Below are positions 18,932 to 27,415 of a DNA stretch of 64,000 nt, piece by piece. Source of the stretch: Novisyntrophococcus fermenticellae (GTDB taxonomy: Bacteria; Bacillota; Clostridia; Lachnospirales; Lachnospiraceae); contig NZ_CP076458.1 in assembly GCF_018866245.1 (NCBI RefSeq), positions 2,170,001-2,234,000 of the forward strand. The letters are read 5' to 3'. The first letter of the stretch is position 1; each line of letters starts with the position of its first letter. The translations under genes and the position numbers were made by a program. The notes below the pieces were generated by a model that saw only the letters and a list, made by a program, of their open reading frames with translations, was not told where the DNA came from and made no database searches.

Positions 18932-19050
18932 TACATACCTCCTTTACGTTTCTGTTTGCATTCCTCCCCGCAATACGCACTTTCAATAATCAGCTGATTT
19001 TCAAACTTTTACCCTTTTGAACATTTTCTCCTTGTGAGAGAAAAGGACAA

Positions 19051-19090
19051 CAAAAAGGGCAGACAAAACCATAATCGGTTTTGCCTGCCC
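19051..19090 (-). terminator. Attenuator terminator of the licT-bgl operon
   Basis: On the minus strand GGGCAGGCAAAACC and GGTTTTGTCTGCCC pair as a strong stem with loop GATTAT, followed by TTTTTG. Its 5' arm is shared with the RAT element, so the two structures exclude each other. Confidence 0.93.
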
Positions 19091-19105
19091 CAGCAGTAAC
19101 AATCC
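19077..19105 (-). promoter_or_regulatory. RAT (ribonucleic antiterminator) for LicT/BglG
   Basis: The minus strand reads GGATTGTTACTG then CTGGGGCAGGCAAAACC, matching the imperfect stem-loop recognised by LicT/SacT/BglG proteins, including the two asymmetric internal loops. It overlaps the 5' arm of the terminator at 19051-19090 and lies 14 bp after the -10 box. Confidence 0.93.
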
Positions 19106-19118
19106 TTGTTCTTAGAAC

Positions 19119-19147
19119 AATATACCAAACAACTTAAAAGATTTCAA
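19119..19147 (-). promoter_or_regulatory. Promoter of the licT-bglP-bglA operon
   Basis: TTGAAA and TATATT are separated by exactly 17 bp on the minus strand, directly upstream of the RAT element. Confidence 0.85.
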
Positions 19148-19251
19148 TATTATTTTGTCATGAATATCCTACACTATTTTTGTGTCATTTGTACAAATGC
19201 TTATCATACAGCTCATATCATAGAGTTGTTTTATTTCCTGTTTTGCAGGCT

Positions 19252-19809
19252 TTAAACACGGCTCAGATATTCACCTGTACGTGTATCAATTTTAATTACA
19301 TCGCCTTCGTTAAGAAACAGCGGAACATTTACCTGCGCACCTGTTTCCACAGTTGCAGGCTTGGTGGCACCCTGTGCCGTATCTCCCTTAAATCCAGGCT
19401 CTGTCTCAGTGATTGCGAGTTCTACAAAAAGCGGCGGATCAATGGCGAACACGTTGCCATTGTATGAGCAAACCTTAACCATCTCATTCTCTTTCACAAA
19501 CTTCAGTGAATCTCCGATGGTCTCTTTATTCAGTGCAATCTGATCATAGTTTTCCACATTCATAAAGTTATACAGATCTCCATCTGTGTACAGATATTGC
19601 ATATCCACCCGTTCAATCCGGGCCTGTGGAAATTTCTCTGTAGGACGGAAAGTTCTCTCTATAAATCCTCCATTAATTACATCTTTTAATTTTGTTCTGA
19701 CAAACGCAGCGCCTTTTCCTGGTTTTACATGTTGAAATTCAACAATCTGAACAACTTTACCATCAACTTCAAGTGTAATACCATTTTTAAAATCACCTGC
19801 TGAAATCAT
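19252..19809 (-). CDS. efp: Elongation factor P
   Basis: 185 residues from the ATG at 19809 ([36 protein letters not shown]), preceded by AAGGAGGA; an in-frame extension upstream is not needed. All three EF-P domains are present, with the tip-loop PGKGAAF in domain I and the terminal [17 protein letters not shown]. The tip residue is Lys (GKG). EF-P relieves ribosomes stalled at runs of proline, which is notable because this window also encodes a protein with eleven consecutive prolines (ylmC, 27027-27305). Confidence 0.96.
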   Translation of the reverse strand: MISAGDFKNGITLEVDGKVVQIVEFQHVKPGKGAAFVRTKLKDVINGGFIERTFRPTEKFPQARIERVDMQYLYTDGDLYNFMNVENYDQIALNKETIGDSLKFVKENEMVKVCSYNGNVFAIDPPLFVELAITETEPGFKGDTAQGATKPATVETGAQVNVPLFLNEGDVIKIDTRTGEYLSRV

Positions 19810-19896
19810 CCCGATATTCCTCCTTAACATATGGTGCTGCGACAAAGACGCAACACGACTATTTTATATAGTATAATAAATTCTGAGATTTTTCAA

Positions 19897-20421
19897 CTAT
19901 TTTTTCTCTTTTTCCAGATGCTTTGTATAGAAATGCAACACAATCCGCTCAAGTTTGCGCTTCAGAACAATCTGAAACTCCTCTTTTGGATTCATGGGTT
20001 TTACCAGAATATTGCGCATACCACATCTTTTAGCTCCGTAAACATCTGTAAAAAGCTGATCACCGATAAAAACCGTGTGAGCGACATCGACCTTCATCCT
20101 GCTGCAGGCTTCCAGATAGTTTCTGGTAGAGGGTTTATGAGCATTCTCAATAAACCCGGCCCCCACCACATCTGCAAATGGTTTCACTCTGGGCAGCTGG
20201 TTGTTTGATAACAGACAGCAGGAAAATCCCAGCCGATGTAATTTTGCAAATAACTGCTCTGCCTTGTCATCTGCCGGCGCGCCATGGTGGACAAGCGTGT
20301 TATCAATATCAAAAATCAACCCCCGAAATCCTTCCCTGTACAGAGTTTCAAAATCAATATCATACGCAGAGTCCACCCACTGATCCGGATAAAAGCTATG
20401 AAACAACCCTTTCTGCCTCAT
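19897..20421 (-). CDS. yqeG: YqeG-family HAD phosphatase
   Basis: 174 residues with HAD motif I LIFDIDNTLVHHG, motif II LLSNN, and motif III/IV VFIGDQLFTDVYGAKRCGM. The N-terminal YPDQWVDSAYDIDFETLYREGFRGLIFDIDNT is typical of YqeG proteins in Firmicutes, which belong to the HAD IIIA subclass; the substrate is not established. It ends 87 bp before efp and starts shortly after the citrate synthase stop, so it may share that transcript. Confidence 0.88.
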   Translation of the reverse strand: MRQKGLFHSFYPDQWVDSAYDIDFETLYREGFRGLIFDIDNTLVHHGAPADDKAEQLFAKLHRLGFSCCLLSNNQLPRVKPFADVVGAGFIENAHKPSTRNYLEACSRMKVDVAHTVFIGDQLFTDVYGAKRCGMRNILVKPMNPKEEFQIVLKRKLERIVLHFYTKHLEKEKK

Positions 20422-20432
20422 GGTATTCCTTC

Positions 20433-21794
20433 CTATTTCCGTTCATGCAGCGGAACATAAGTTTCTCTTTCTTTTACTGCTTTATACGCAGGACGGATAA
20501 TCTTATCCGTATTTATTAATTCTTCCATACGGTGCGCACTCCATCCGACAATACGTGCAATTGCAAACATAGGAGTGAAAAGCTCAGTGGGAAGATCCAG
20601 CATGCTATATACAAAGCCGCTGTAGAAATCAACATTTGCACTGACGCCTTTGTAGATATGTCGCTCATCACCGATAATCTGGGGAGCAAGCTGTTCTACT
20701 TTGGCATACAGATTATAATCTTTTTCTCTTTTCTTTTCTTTTGCCAGCTGCGCGACAAAAGACTTGAAAAGGTTGGCTCTTGGGTCGGAAATGGAGTAAA
20801 CCGCATGCCCCATACCATAAATCAGTCCACGCTTATCAAAGGCCTCCTTGTGAAGAAGTGCCCGCAGATATGCGCTGACTTCTTCATCGTCTTCCCAATC
20901 ACGGACGTTCTTCTTCATATCCGCAAACATATTGACCACTTTAATATTTGCACCGCCATGCTTTGGTCCCTTCAGAGAACCCAGGGCAGCAGCAATTGTA
21001 GAATATGTATCGGTTCCGGAAGAAGAAACCACATGAGTAGTAAAGGTAGAGTTATTACCACCGCCATGCTCCATATGAAGAACCAGTGCCAGATCAAGGA
21101 TGGTAGCTTCAAGCGCTGTATATGACTTATCCGGACGAAGCATACGTAAGATATTCTCCGCTGTTGACAGCCTTTTATCCGGATGATGTATGTAAAGGCT
21201 CTTCCCTTTTATGTAATGATTGTAAGCCTGATAGCCATACACGGAGAGCATTGGGAATACTGCAATCAGCGTCAGACATTGACGCAGCACGTTAGACAGG
21301 GAAATATCATCCGCCATAGGATCATATGCGTACAAAGTCAGTACACTTCGTGAAAGTGTATTCATCATATCACTGCTTGGTGCCTTCATGATTACATCAC
21401 GTACGAAATTCTTAGGCAATGACTGCTGTGCACGCAGGATATTCTGGAAATGCTCTAATTCAGCACCGGAGGGCAGATTTCCAAACAAAAGTAAGTATGC
21501 TGTCTCTTCAAATCCCATTCTTTTTTCATCCAGAAAGCCCCTCGTCAGTTCTTCCACATTAATACCGCGATAGTAAAGTTCACCCTCACAGGGTGTCTTG
21601 ACCCCATCGACATCTTTGAAGGAGACTATTTCCGAGACCTCAGTCAGTCCGGCCAGAACACCATTACCATTGACATCACGGAGGCCTCTTTTTACATCAT
21701 ATTTTCCATAAAGGCTTAAGTCGATTTGAGAATTTGCTTTACAGATTGTTGTCAGTTCTTCAATTTCATGCGTTACTTTGTTTTTAAATGCCAT
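20433..21794 (-). CDS. gltA: Citrate synthase
   Basis: 453 residues with the citrate synthase signature GLIYGMGHAVYSISDPRA (catalytic His and neighbours), LVLHMEHGGGNNSTFTTHVVSSSGTDTYSTIAAALGSLKGPKHGGAN and the oxaloacetate-binding arginines near the C-terminus. The long N-terminal lead (SQIDLSLYGKYDVKRGLRDVNGNGVLAGLTEVSEIV) is the type found in Clostridia and other anaerobes. It condenses acetyl-CoA and oxaloacetate, probably for glutamate supply rather than a full TCA cycle. It follows arsR in an operon; a methylcitrate synthase activity cannot be excluded. Confidence 0.93.
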   Translation of the reverse strand: MAFKNKVTHEIEELTTICKANSQIDLSLYGKYDVKRGLRDVNGNGVLAGLTEVSEIVSFKDVDGVKTPCEGELYYRGINVEELTRGFLDEKRMGFEETAYLLLFGNLPSGAELEHFQNILRAQQSLPKNFVRDVIMKAPSSDMMNTLSRSVLTLYAYDPMADDISLSNVLRQCLTLIAVFPMLSVYGYQAYNHYIKGKSLYIHHPDKRLSTAENILRMLRPDKSYTALEATILDLALVLHMEHGGGNNSTFTTHVVSSSGTDTYSTIAAALGSLKGPKHGGANIKVVNMFADMKKNVRDWEDDEEVSAYLRALLHKEAFDKRGLIYGMGHAVYSISDPRANLFKSFVAQLAKEKKREKDYNLYAKVEQLAPQIIGDERHIYKGVSANVDFYSGFVYSMLDLPTELFTPMFAIARIVGWSAHRMEELINTDKIIRPAYKAVKERETYVPLHERK

Positions 21795-21815
21795 ACATAA
21801 TTCCCCTTTCTTATC

Positions 21816-22166
21816 TTATTCGTTAACATGGTCCAGTCCCTGATTGAGTATCGTATATACATGGTCATCCGAAAGAGAATAAAATACAGTTTTACCCTCT
21901 TTACGGAACTTTACAAGTTCCATCTGTTTAAGCACCCGTAACTGGTGGGAAATTGCACTCTGTGTCATCCCGAGGCATTCTGCTATGTCGCATACACACA
22001 GCTCATGGTGATTTAAGGCAGATAAAATCCGTATTCTCGTCGGATCCCCAAATGTTTTGAACAGAGCAGCCATCCGGTACAGCACCTCGTCAGCCGGGAT
22101 CTCATCTTTTCCCACATGTTCATGATGATGATGTCCATTGCAAATATCTGTCTTCTGCTTCTCCAT
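21816..22166 (-). CDS. ArsR/SmtB-family metal-sensing repressor
   Basis: 116 residues, a winged helix typical of ArsR/SmtB (FGDPTRIRILSAL; TQSAISHQLRVLKQMELVKFRKEGKTVFYSL). Two candidate metal sites are visible: a CVC in helix 3 (HHELCVCDIAECL, the CadC/ArsR-type alpha3 site) and D-x-H with H-x-x-E in the last helix (SDDHVYTILNQGLDHVNE, the CzrA-type alpha5 site). The N-terminus adds GHHHHEH. It lies between the aminotransferase and citrate synthase rather than next to a metal transporter, so its regulon is unclear. GGATGG precedes the ATG. Confidence 0.9.
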   Translation of the reverse strand: MEKQKTDICNGHHHHEHVGKDEIPADEVLYRMAALFKTFGDPTRIRILSALNHHELCVCDIAECLGMTQSAISHQLRVLKQMELVKFRKEGKTVFYSLSDDHVYTILNQGLDHVNE

Positions 22167-22181
22167 TCAAATCCATCCTCT

Positions 22182-23399
22182 CTATTTTTGATGATAATTT
22201 TCCAGAAAACCGGCCAGTTTTCCAGCTGCCGACTTTAACGTTCTCTGATCCGGAAGATAGACAATCCTGAAGTGATCCGGCTCCTTCCAGTTGAAACCAC
22301 CACCATGAACAATTAAAACCTGTTTTTCTCTAAGGAAATCATAAGCAAACTGTTCATCACTCAATATATTGAATTTTTCCACATCCAGCTTGGGAAATAT
22401 ATAGAACGCAGCCTTGGGCTTTACTACTGAAATGCCCGGAATGTCCTTCAGTGCATTATAGATGTATTCTCTCTGCTCGTAAATTCTGCCACCCGGCTGA
22501 ATATATTCCTTAACACTTTGATATCCCCATAGGGCAGTCTGAATAATGCTTTGTGCAGGAACATTCGAGCAAAGGCGCATATTGGACAGCATATTCAAGC
22601 CTTCAATATAATCTCTGCCCTTGTTTTTACTTCCGCTTAAGACCATCCAGCCCACGCGGAATCCGGCTACCATATGAGACTTGGACAACCCGGAGAATGT
22701 AACACAGAACAGGTCCGGCGCCAAAGATGCAATGGAGGTGTGCTCCAGTCCATCCATCACAAGGCGGTCATAGATCTCATCAGAAAAAATCATCAGTTCA
22801 TGTTCTCTGGCAATCTGAACAATCTGTTCAAGAATCTCTGCCGGATAAAGTGCTCCCGTGGGATTATTTGGATTGATAATCACTATAGCTTTTGTCTTAT
22901 AGGTGATTTTTTTCTTAATATCTTCAATATCCGGGTTCCACTCAGACTGTTCATCACAGATATAATGCACTGGATTGCCGCCTGCCAAGGTGGCGCAGGC
23001 TGTCCAAAGGGGATAATCCGGAGATGGAATCAATATTTCGTCTCCGTTATCCAGCAGAGCCTGCATAGCCATATTAATCAGTTCACTGACACCATTTCCG
23101 GTATAAATTCCGTCCAGTGTAACATTCGGAATATTCTTAATCTGGCAATACTGCATAATTGCTTTCCTGGCTGCGAAGATTCCTCTGGAATCGGAATAGC
23201 CCTGACTGTTTCTTACATTCTGCATCATATCTCTTATTACTTCTTCAGGCGCTGAAAATCCAAAGGGAGCCGGATTTCCGATATTCAGTTTCAGGATATG
23301 TCTCCCCTCTTCCTCCAGGCGGTTGGCTTCTTCCACAACCGGTCCCCTTACATCATATAATACATTTTCCAGCTTTGATGATTTTGAAAAACTTCTCAT
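22182..23399 (-). CDS. Class I/II PLP-dependent aminotransferase (AlaA/AlaT-like)
   Basis: 405 residues with the fold-type I features: YSDSRGIFAARKAI near residue 75, NPNNPTGALYP near 175, DEIYDRLVMDG around 210, and the PLP lysine in FSGLSKSHMVAGFRVGW near residue 240. Overall it resembles glutamate-pyruvate type aminotransferases (AlaA/AlaT). It links pyruvate/alanine and glutamate, which fits an operon with citrate synthase supplying 2-oxoglutarate. GAGGAG precedes the ATG. The exact amino acid is inferred. Confidence 0.88.
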   Translation of the reverse strand: MRSFSKSSKLENVLYDVRGPVVEEANRLEEEGRHILKLNIGNPAPFGFSAPEEVIRDMMQNVRNSQGYSDSRGIFAARKAIMQYCQIKNIPNVTLDGIYTGNGVSELINMAMQALLDNGDEILIPSPDYPLWTACATLAGGNPVHYICDEQSEWNPDIEDIKKKITYKTKAIVIINPNNPTGALYPAEILEQIVQIAREHELMIFSDEIYDRLVMDGLEHTSIASLAPDLFCVTFSGLSKSHMVAGFRVGWMVLSGSKNKGRDYIEGLNMLSNMRLCSNVPAQSIIQTALWGYQSVKEYIQPGGRIYEQREYIYNALKDIPGISVVKPKAAFYIFPKLDVEKFNILSDEQFAYDFLREKQVLIVHGGGFNWKEPDHFRIVYLPDQRTLKSAAGKLAGFLENYHQK

Positions 23400-23529
23400 A
23401 CTGTATACTCCTCACTCGTACAGCGTTCGCTAAATACCTATGCATAATACGCAGGGCAATCTTAATATTTTTGTTAAGTTTATCACCTTACGCCGCAAAT
23501 TGCAAGTTTTGTTAATTGCCAGTATAGCC

Positions 23530-24324
23530 CTAGGACAGCATCATGCGGTCATTGGCAAACTCCTCACCCGAAGCCTGTTCAAATTTTTGCAGTAAGTCCG
23601 CTACCTTCAACTGTTTCTTTTCTTCACCGGACACATCGTAGATGATACGCCCTTCATGCATCATGACGAGCCGGTTTCCATACCGAATTGCATCCTTCAT
23701 ATTATGTGTGATCATAATCGAGGTCAACTGGTTCTCAGCTATGATTTTCTCCGTGAGCCCGAGTACTTTGGCGGCCGTTTTGGGATCCAGGGCAGCCGTA
23801 TGCTCATCTAAAAGCAAAAGCTCCGGTTTCCGCAAAGTTGCCATCAGTAAGGTCAGTGCCTGGCGCTGACCTCCGGAAAGCAGGCCAACCTTACTGTTCA
23901 TCCTGCTTTCCAGTCCCAGATCCAGCTCTTTTAATGCCTCTTCATACCGTGCCCGTTCACCTTTACCGAGCCCCCATCTAAGACTTCGTATCTTCCCCCT
24001 GCGGTACGCCATCGCCAAATTTTCCTCAATTTCCATGTTGGCCGCTGTACCTTTCATAGGATCCTGGAATACTCGTCCCAAAAACTTAGCCCGTTTGTGT
24101 TCCGCCCATCTGGATATGTTCTCGCCATTGAGTATGATTTTCCCCCGATCAATCGGATATACTCCTGCAATCATATTCAGCATGGTGGATTTCCCGGCAC
24201 CATTCCCCCCGATTACAGTCACAAAATCCCCATTATTCAAGGTCAAATTAAGGTTTGTCAACGCTTTTTTTTCATTGATTGTTCCTTTATTAAAGGTTTT
24301 CTCTACGTTGCTGATTATTAACAT
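23530..24324 (-). CDS. ABC importer ATP-binding protein (tryptophan/tyrosine-type system)
   Basis: 264 residues from the ATG at 24324, which overlaps the permease stop as TAATG and follows GGAGG. Walker A GGNGAGKST, signature LSGGQRQALTLLMA and Walker B LLLLDEHTAALD are all present, followed by IMITHNMKDAIRYGNRLV. It energises the permease at 24324-25241. Together with the PF04392-type binding protein this is the three-gene layout of importers that have been linked to tryptophan or tyrosine in Gram-positives; the substrate is inferred. Confidence 0.9.
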   Translation of the reverse strand: MLIISNVEKTFNKGTINEKKALTNLNLTLNNGDFVTVIGGNGAGKSTMLNMIAGVYPIDRGKIILNGENISRWAEHKRAKFLGRVFQDPMKGTAANMEIEENLAMAYRRGKIRSLRWGLGKGERARYEEALKELDLGLESRMNSKVGLLSGGQRQALTLLMATLRKPELLLLDEHTAALDPKTAAKVLGLTEKIIAENQLTSIMITHNMKDAIRYGNRLVMMHEGRIIYDVSGEEKKQLKVADLLQKFEQASGEEFANDRMMLS

Positions 24325-25241
24325 TACCGTATGCCTCCTTCCGAGTAGGCATGTCTGATTTTCCACTTTTCCCACAGTACCGGAACCGACAAAGCGAGGA
24401 TAACAATAACGGCGGAAATCAGTTTCATATCATTTGCATTCATTCCCATGCGAAGTACCAGAGCACGGATGATAAAATACACTACAGAGCCTATGATCAC
24501 CGATATGAGCTTACCTCCAAAGGAACGAAGCATCCCTAAGAGAATCTCTCCGATAACAATCGCTGCCAGTCCAATGACGATAGCACCGATCCCAGCACTG
24601 ACATCTGCATATTTCTGACTTTGGCACACCAGGGCTCCTGAAAGCCCAACAAGTGCATTTGAGATAGTAAGCCCCAGAATCTTGGCCTGCTTTGTACTGA
24701 CTCCCAAAGCCCGCACCATATCCTCATTATTTCCGGTTGCCCGCAGTGTTGCACCTATCTCCGTTCCAAAGAACCAATACAGAATAAGAATCACAATTAC
24801 TGCTATCACCACTCCTACAAGCAGTGATACCATAGACTGCTTCCATCCGGTTATCTTCACCAGCCAGGTGAATATGGACTCTGAATTGGGCATGGGAATA
24901 TTGGGCTTGCTGCCCATAATCCTTAAGTTAATGGAGTACAATGCCAGCTGGGAAAGTATACCTGCCAGAATGGCCGGTATCTCGAAAATCGCATGCAGCA
25001 CACCCGTAAGTGCACCGGCCAATGCACCGGCCAGAACTGCCACAAGTGTAGCTAGAACCGGATTCCACCCTCCGTTTACAATTAATGCACCACAGACGCA
25101 CGCACCTGTGGCAAAGCTTCCGTCAACCGTCAAATCTGCCACATCCAGAATGCGGAACGTAATATAAACCCCAAGTACCAAAATTCCCCAAAGTACTCCC
25201 TGTGAAATTGCTCCCTGCACAGACAGCAATAAACCATTCAT
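24324..25241 (-). CDS. ABC importer permease (LivH/BMP type)
   Basis: 305 residues with eight to nine hydrophobic segments, including LWGILVLGVYITFRILDVADLTVDGSFATGACVCGALIV, characteristic of the branched-chain amino-acid type permease fold (PF02653). It also has TLRATGNNEDMVRALGVSTKQAKILGLTISNALVGLSGALV, the cytoplasmic coupling region. It is co-transcribed between the binding protein (25311-26339) and the ATPase. Confidence 0.9.
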   Translation of the reverse strand: MNGLLLSVQGAISQGVLWGILVLGVYITFRILDVADLTVDGSFATGACVCGALIVNGGWNPVLATLVAVLAGALAGALTGVLHAIFEIPAILAGILSQLALYSINLRIMGSKPNIPMPNSESIFTWLVKITGWKQSMVSLLVGVVIAVIVILILYWFFGTEIGATLRATGNNEDMVRALGVSTKQAKILGLTISNALVGLSGALVCQSQKYADVSAGIGAIVIGLAAIVIGEILLGMLRSFGGKLISVIIGSVVYFIIRALVLRMGMNANDMKLISAVIVILALSVPVLWEKWKIRHAYSEGGIR

Positions 25242-25310
25242 CGATTAATTCCTCCTTATATCCCAACAGGGGCCGTTTTACCAACGACCCCTGACAGGAA
25301 ACTCTTTATC

Positions 25311-26339
25311 TTAGTTTTTCAGAGCTGATAAATCTAATCCAAGTGCTGCCTCTGTCTCTTCATTAATCTGAAGTTTGCACTGCTCTTCGCTCAGATATTC
25401 AATCGGCATATCTGCGGGTTTGGATTCGCCTGTTAAAATCTTCGCAGCCATCTGGCCTGCTTTATATCCTAATTCACTGTAATTGATTCCGTAAGTAATC
25501 AGACCGCCATTGTCACACATCCCCTGCTCACCAACAATTACGGGGATTTTATTCTCATTGGCAACCATTGATACAGTTGACATTGCATTTGCCACCATAT
25601 TATCCGTAGGGGAATACAGTACATCTACTTTTCCTACTGCCGATTCAACTACCGTCTGAATTTCATTGGTATTTGAAATTGAATAGTCGTCGTATTCCAG
25701 ACCTTCCTTTTTACATGCTTCCTTCGCAAGACCTATTTGGAATTCTGAATTTGCTTCCGCCGAACAATATAAGAAGCCTACCTTTTTAGCATCCGGATTA
25801 ATCTTTTTTACAAGAGCAATCTGCTCTGCAACCGGTGTCAGGTCAGATGTCCCGGTAACATTTCCACCAGGTGCATCATTCGATGCAACAAGACCCGCAT
25901 CAGCAGGATCGGTTACCGCTGTCACTACGACCGGAATATCAGAAGTCACACCCGCTACTGCCTGTGCTGCCGGTGTCGCTATTGCAAATATCAAATCTTT
26001 TCCGTCATTCACAAGTGTCTCCGCAATCGTCTGGCATGCACTTTGCTCACCGCCCGCATTCTGATCATCTTTATCATATTTGATGCCAAGATCATCTAAA
26101 GCCCTGAAGAATCCTTCATTTGCCGCATCGAGTGCATCATGAGGCATATACTGCAGCACCCCTATTTTGTAAACTTTATCGGAACCCGAAAGCTCACTTT
26201 CAGAAGACTTACTTACGGATGCGGGCTTTCCCTCATCCGATTCCGAGTTACTGCCGGATGCCGCATTACTGCCGCAAGCCGCCATACCGGCTGTCATCGC
26301 CATGGTTAAGGCAAACGCTAAATACTTATTTATTTTCAT
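25311..26339 (-). CDS. ABC substrate-binding lipoprotein (PF04392 type)
   Basis: 342 residues: lipoprotein signal ALTMAMTAGMAACGS (lipid-modified Cys22), a Ser/Glu-rich linker, then the two-lobe binding protein (YKIGVLQYMPHDALDAANEGFFRALDDLG; VVVTAVTDPADAGLV; VDVLYSPTDNMVANAMSTV; VIVGEQGMCDNGGLITYGINY). This family serves importers predicted or shown for tryptophan/tyrosine. The gene is first in the operon and is preceded by a good promoter and a duplicated 20-bp motif (26380-26419). Confidence 0.92.
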   Translation of the reverse strand: MKINKYLAFALTMAMTAGMAACGSNAASGSNSESDEGKPASVSKSSESELSGSDKVYKIGVLQYMPHDALDAANEGFFRALDDLGIKYDKDDQNAGGEQSACQTIAETLVNDGKDLIFAIATPAAQAVAGVTSDIPVVVTAVTDPADAGLVASNDAPGGNVTGTSDLTPVAEQIALVKKINPDAKKVGFLYCSAEANSEFQIGLAKEACKKEGLEYDDYSISNTNEIQTVVESAVGKVDVLYSPTDNMVANAMSTVSMVANENKIPVIVGEQGMCDNGGLITYGINYSELGYKAGQMAAKILTGESKPADMPIEYLSEEQCKLQINEETEAALGLDLSALKN

Positions 26340-26379
26340 ATCTGTCCTCCCTGATTACGCTGTCGCTTTATCTCACCAA

Positions 26380-26419
26380 CGTATTATAACTTTAATGTTC
26401 GTATTATAACATTAAAAAA
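26380..26419. repeat. Two direct 20-bp repeats at the ABC importer promoter
   Basis: CGTATTATAAC is present at 26380 and again at 26400, each followed by (A/T)TTAA, so two helical-turn-spaced copies lie back to back. The distal copy contains the -10 box. This is the arrangement of a tandem operator, though it could also be a duplicated -10 region. Confidence 0.6.
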
Positions 26420-26432
26420 AGGAGTTCGTCAA
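26403..26432 (-). promoter_or_regulatory. Promoter of the ABC importer operon
   Basis: TTGACG and a perfect TATAAT are separated by 18 bp on the minus strand. A second TATAAT occurs 20 bp further downstream inside the repeat. Confidence 0.75.
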
Positions 26433-26441
26433 TATCTTTGC

Positions 26442-26891
26442 TTACTTAAGCATCTTCTTTAGTTCATCCATGAATGTATTCACATCCTTAAACTCCCGAT
26501 AAATAGATGCAAATCTCACGTAAGCAACAGCATCCAGATCTTTCAGCCTGTTCATCACAAGTTCACCTATGACTGTACTTGGTATCTCACGCTCTTCCAT
26601 ATTAAAAATCTCTGTTTCCACAGAATCTACCAATTCCTTAATCTGCTGAACCGCAATCGGCCTCTTATGGCAGGCGCGCAAAACTCCCGCTTCGATCTTC
26701 TGGCGATCGTACTGCTCTCTGTTCTGATCTTTCTTAATCACAATCAAAGGTATCGTATCTATCTTTTCATACGTGGTAAAACGCTTTCCACAGCCATCAC
26801 ACATGCGGCGGCGCCGGATTGCATTGCTTTCCTCAACTGGCCGCGAATCCACTACTCTTGTATTATCCTGATTGCAAAACGGACACCTCAT
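26442..26891 (-). CDS. nrdR: Ribonucleotide reductase repressor NrdR
   Basis: 149 residues starting MRCPFCNQDNTRVVDSRPVEESNAIRRRRMCDGCGKRFTTYEKI, the zinc ribbon with four cysteines, followed by the ATP-cone domain (VIKKDQNREQYDRQKIEAGVLRACHKRPI). The ATG at 26891 is chosen over an upstream in-frame start because the zinc ribbon always begins the protein; AGGTAGGA precedes it. It represses ribonucleotide reductase genes in response to dATP. Its divergent neighbour ylmC is the usual partner in Clostridia. Confidence 0.95.
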   Translation of the reverse strand: MRCPFCNQDNTRVVDSRPVEESNAIRRRRMCDGCGKRFTTYEKIDTIPLIVIKKDQNREQYDRQKIEAGVLRACHKRPIAVQQIKELVDSVETEIFNMEEREIPSTVIGELVMNRLKDLDAVAYVRFASIYREFKDVNTFMDELKKMLK

Positions 26892-27026
26892 GTCTGTATT
26901 CCTACCTCGCTTTCCCATACGCTTGAAATATCTGATAATAATATCCTACCCACTCTTCAATGATATTCAGTATAAGGTCTAAGGGTTTTGCTGTCAACAT
27001 ATACTGATAAAAAAGGGATCTCTGAC

Positions 27027-27305
27027 ATGCGTCTTATTGACCTGAGACAAAAGGAAGTAATTAATATATGTGACTGCAGATCATTGGGATGCCCCATCGA
27101 TATTGAATTCAATTCCGATACAGGGGTTATTATCGCACTCATCATCCCCGGCCCCGGTAAATTCTACGGATTTTTCGGCAGGGAGAAAGATCTTGTCATT
27201 CCCTGGGACTGCATCTGCCAGATAGGCGATGACATTATACTGGTAAAACTCCCTAAGAAGCCACCGCCTCCACCACCGCCTCCACCGCCTCCACGGCCCT
27301 GCTGA
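27027..27305 (+). CDS. ylmC: YlmC/YmxH-family PRC-barrel protein with polyproline tail
   Basis: 92 residues from the ATG at 27027 (MRLIDLRQKEVINICDCRSLGCPIDIEFNSDTG), a single PRC-barrel-like domain of the YlmC/YmxH sporulation family (normally about 80-90 residues). The conserved YGFFGREKDLVIPWDCICQIGDDIILV is present. The unusual part is the C-terminus: after LPKK come eleven prolines in a row, then RPC and stop. All four proline codons except CCC are mixed in the run, so it is not a simple trinucleotide expansion. Such a run should need EF-P for efficient translation. Confidence 0.88.
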   Translation: MRLIDLRQKEVINICDCRSLGCPIDIEFNSDTGVIIALIIPGPGKFYGFFGREKDLVIPWDCICQIGDDIILVKLPKKPPPPPPPPPPPRPC

Positions 27306-27330
27306 CGGATTACTTAGCTTTACACAATAA

Positions 27331-27359
27331 CTGAGGGCAGATTATAAATCTGCCCTCAG
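27331..27359. terminator. Perfect hairpin after ylmC
   Basis: CTGAGGGCAGATT and AATCTGCCCTCAG form a 13-bp perfect stem with a 3-nt loop. The following bases are only weakly T-rich, so it may be an inefficient or bidirectional terminator between ylmC and the MocA-like gene. Confidence 0.7.
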
Positions 27360-27415
27360 TATCAATAAATGGATTATGGAGTTTTGTCAAAATGACTTTA
27401 CTCCTATAGTATGCA

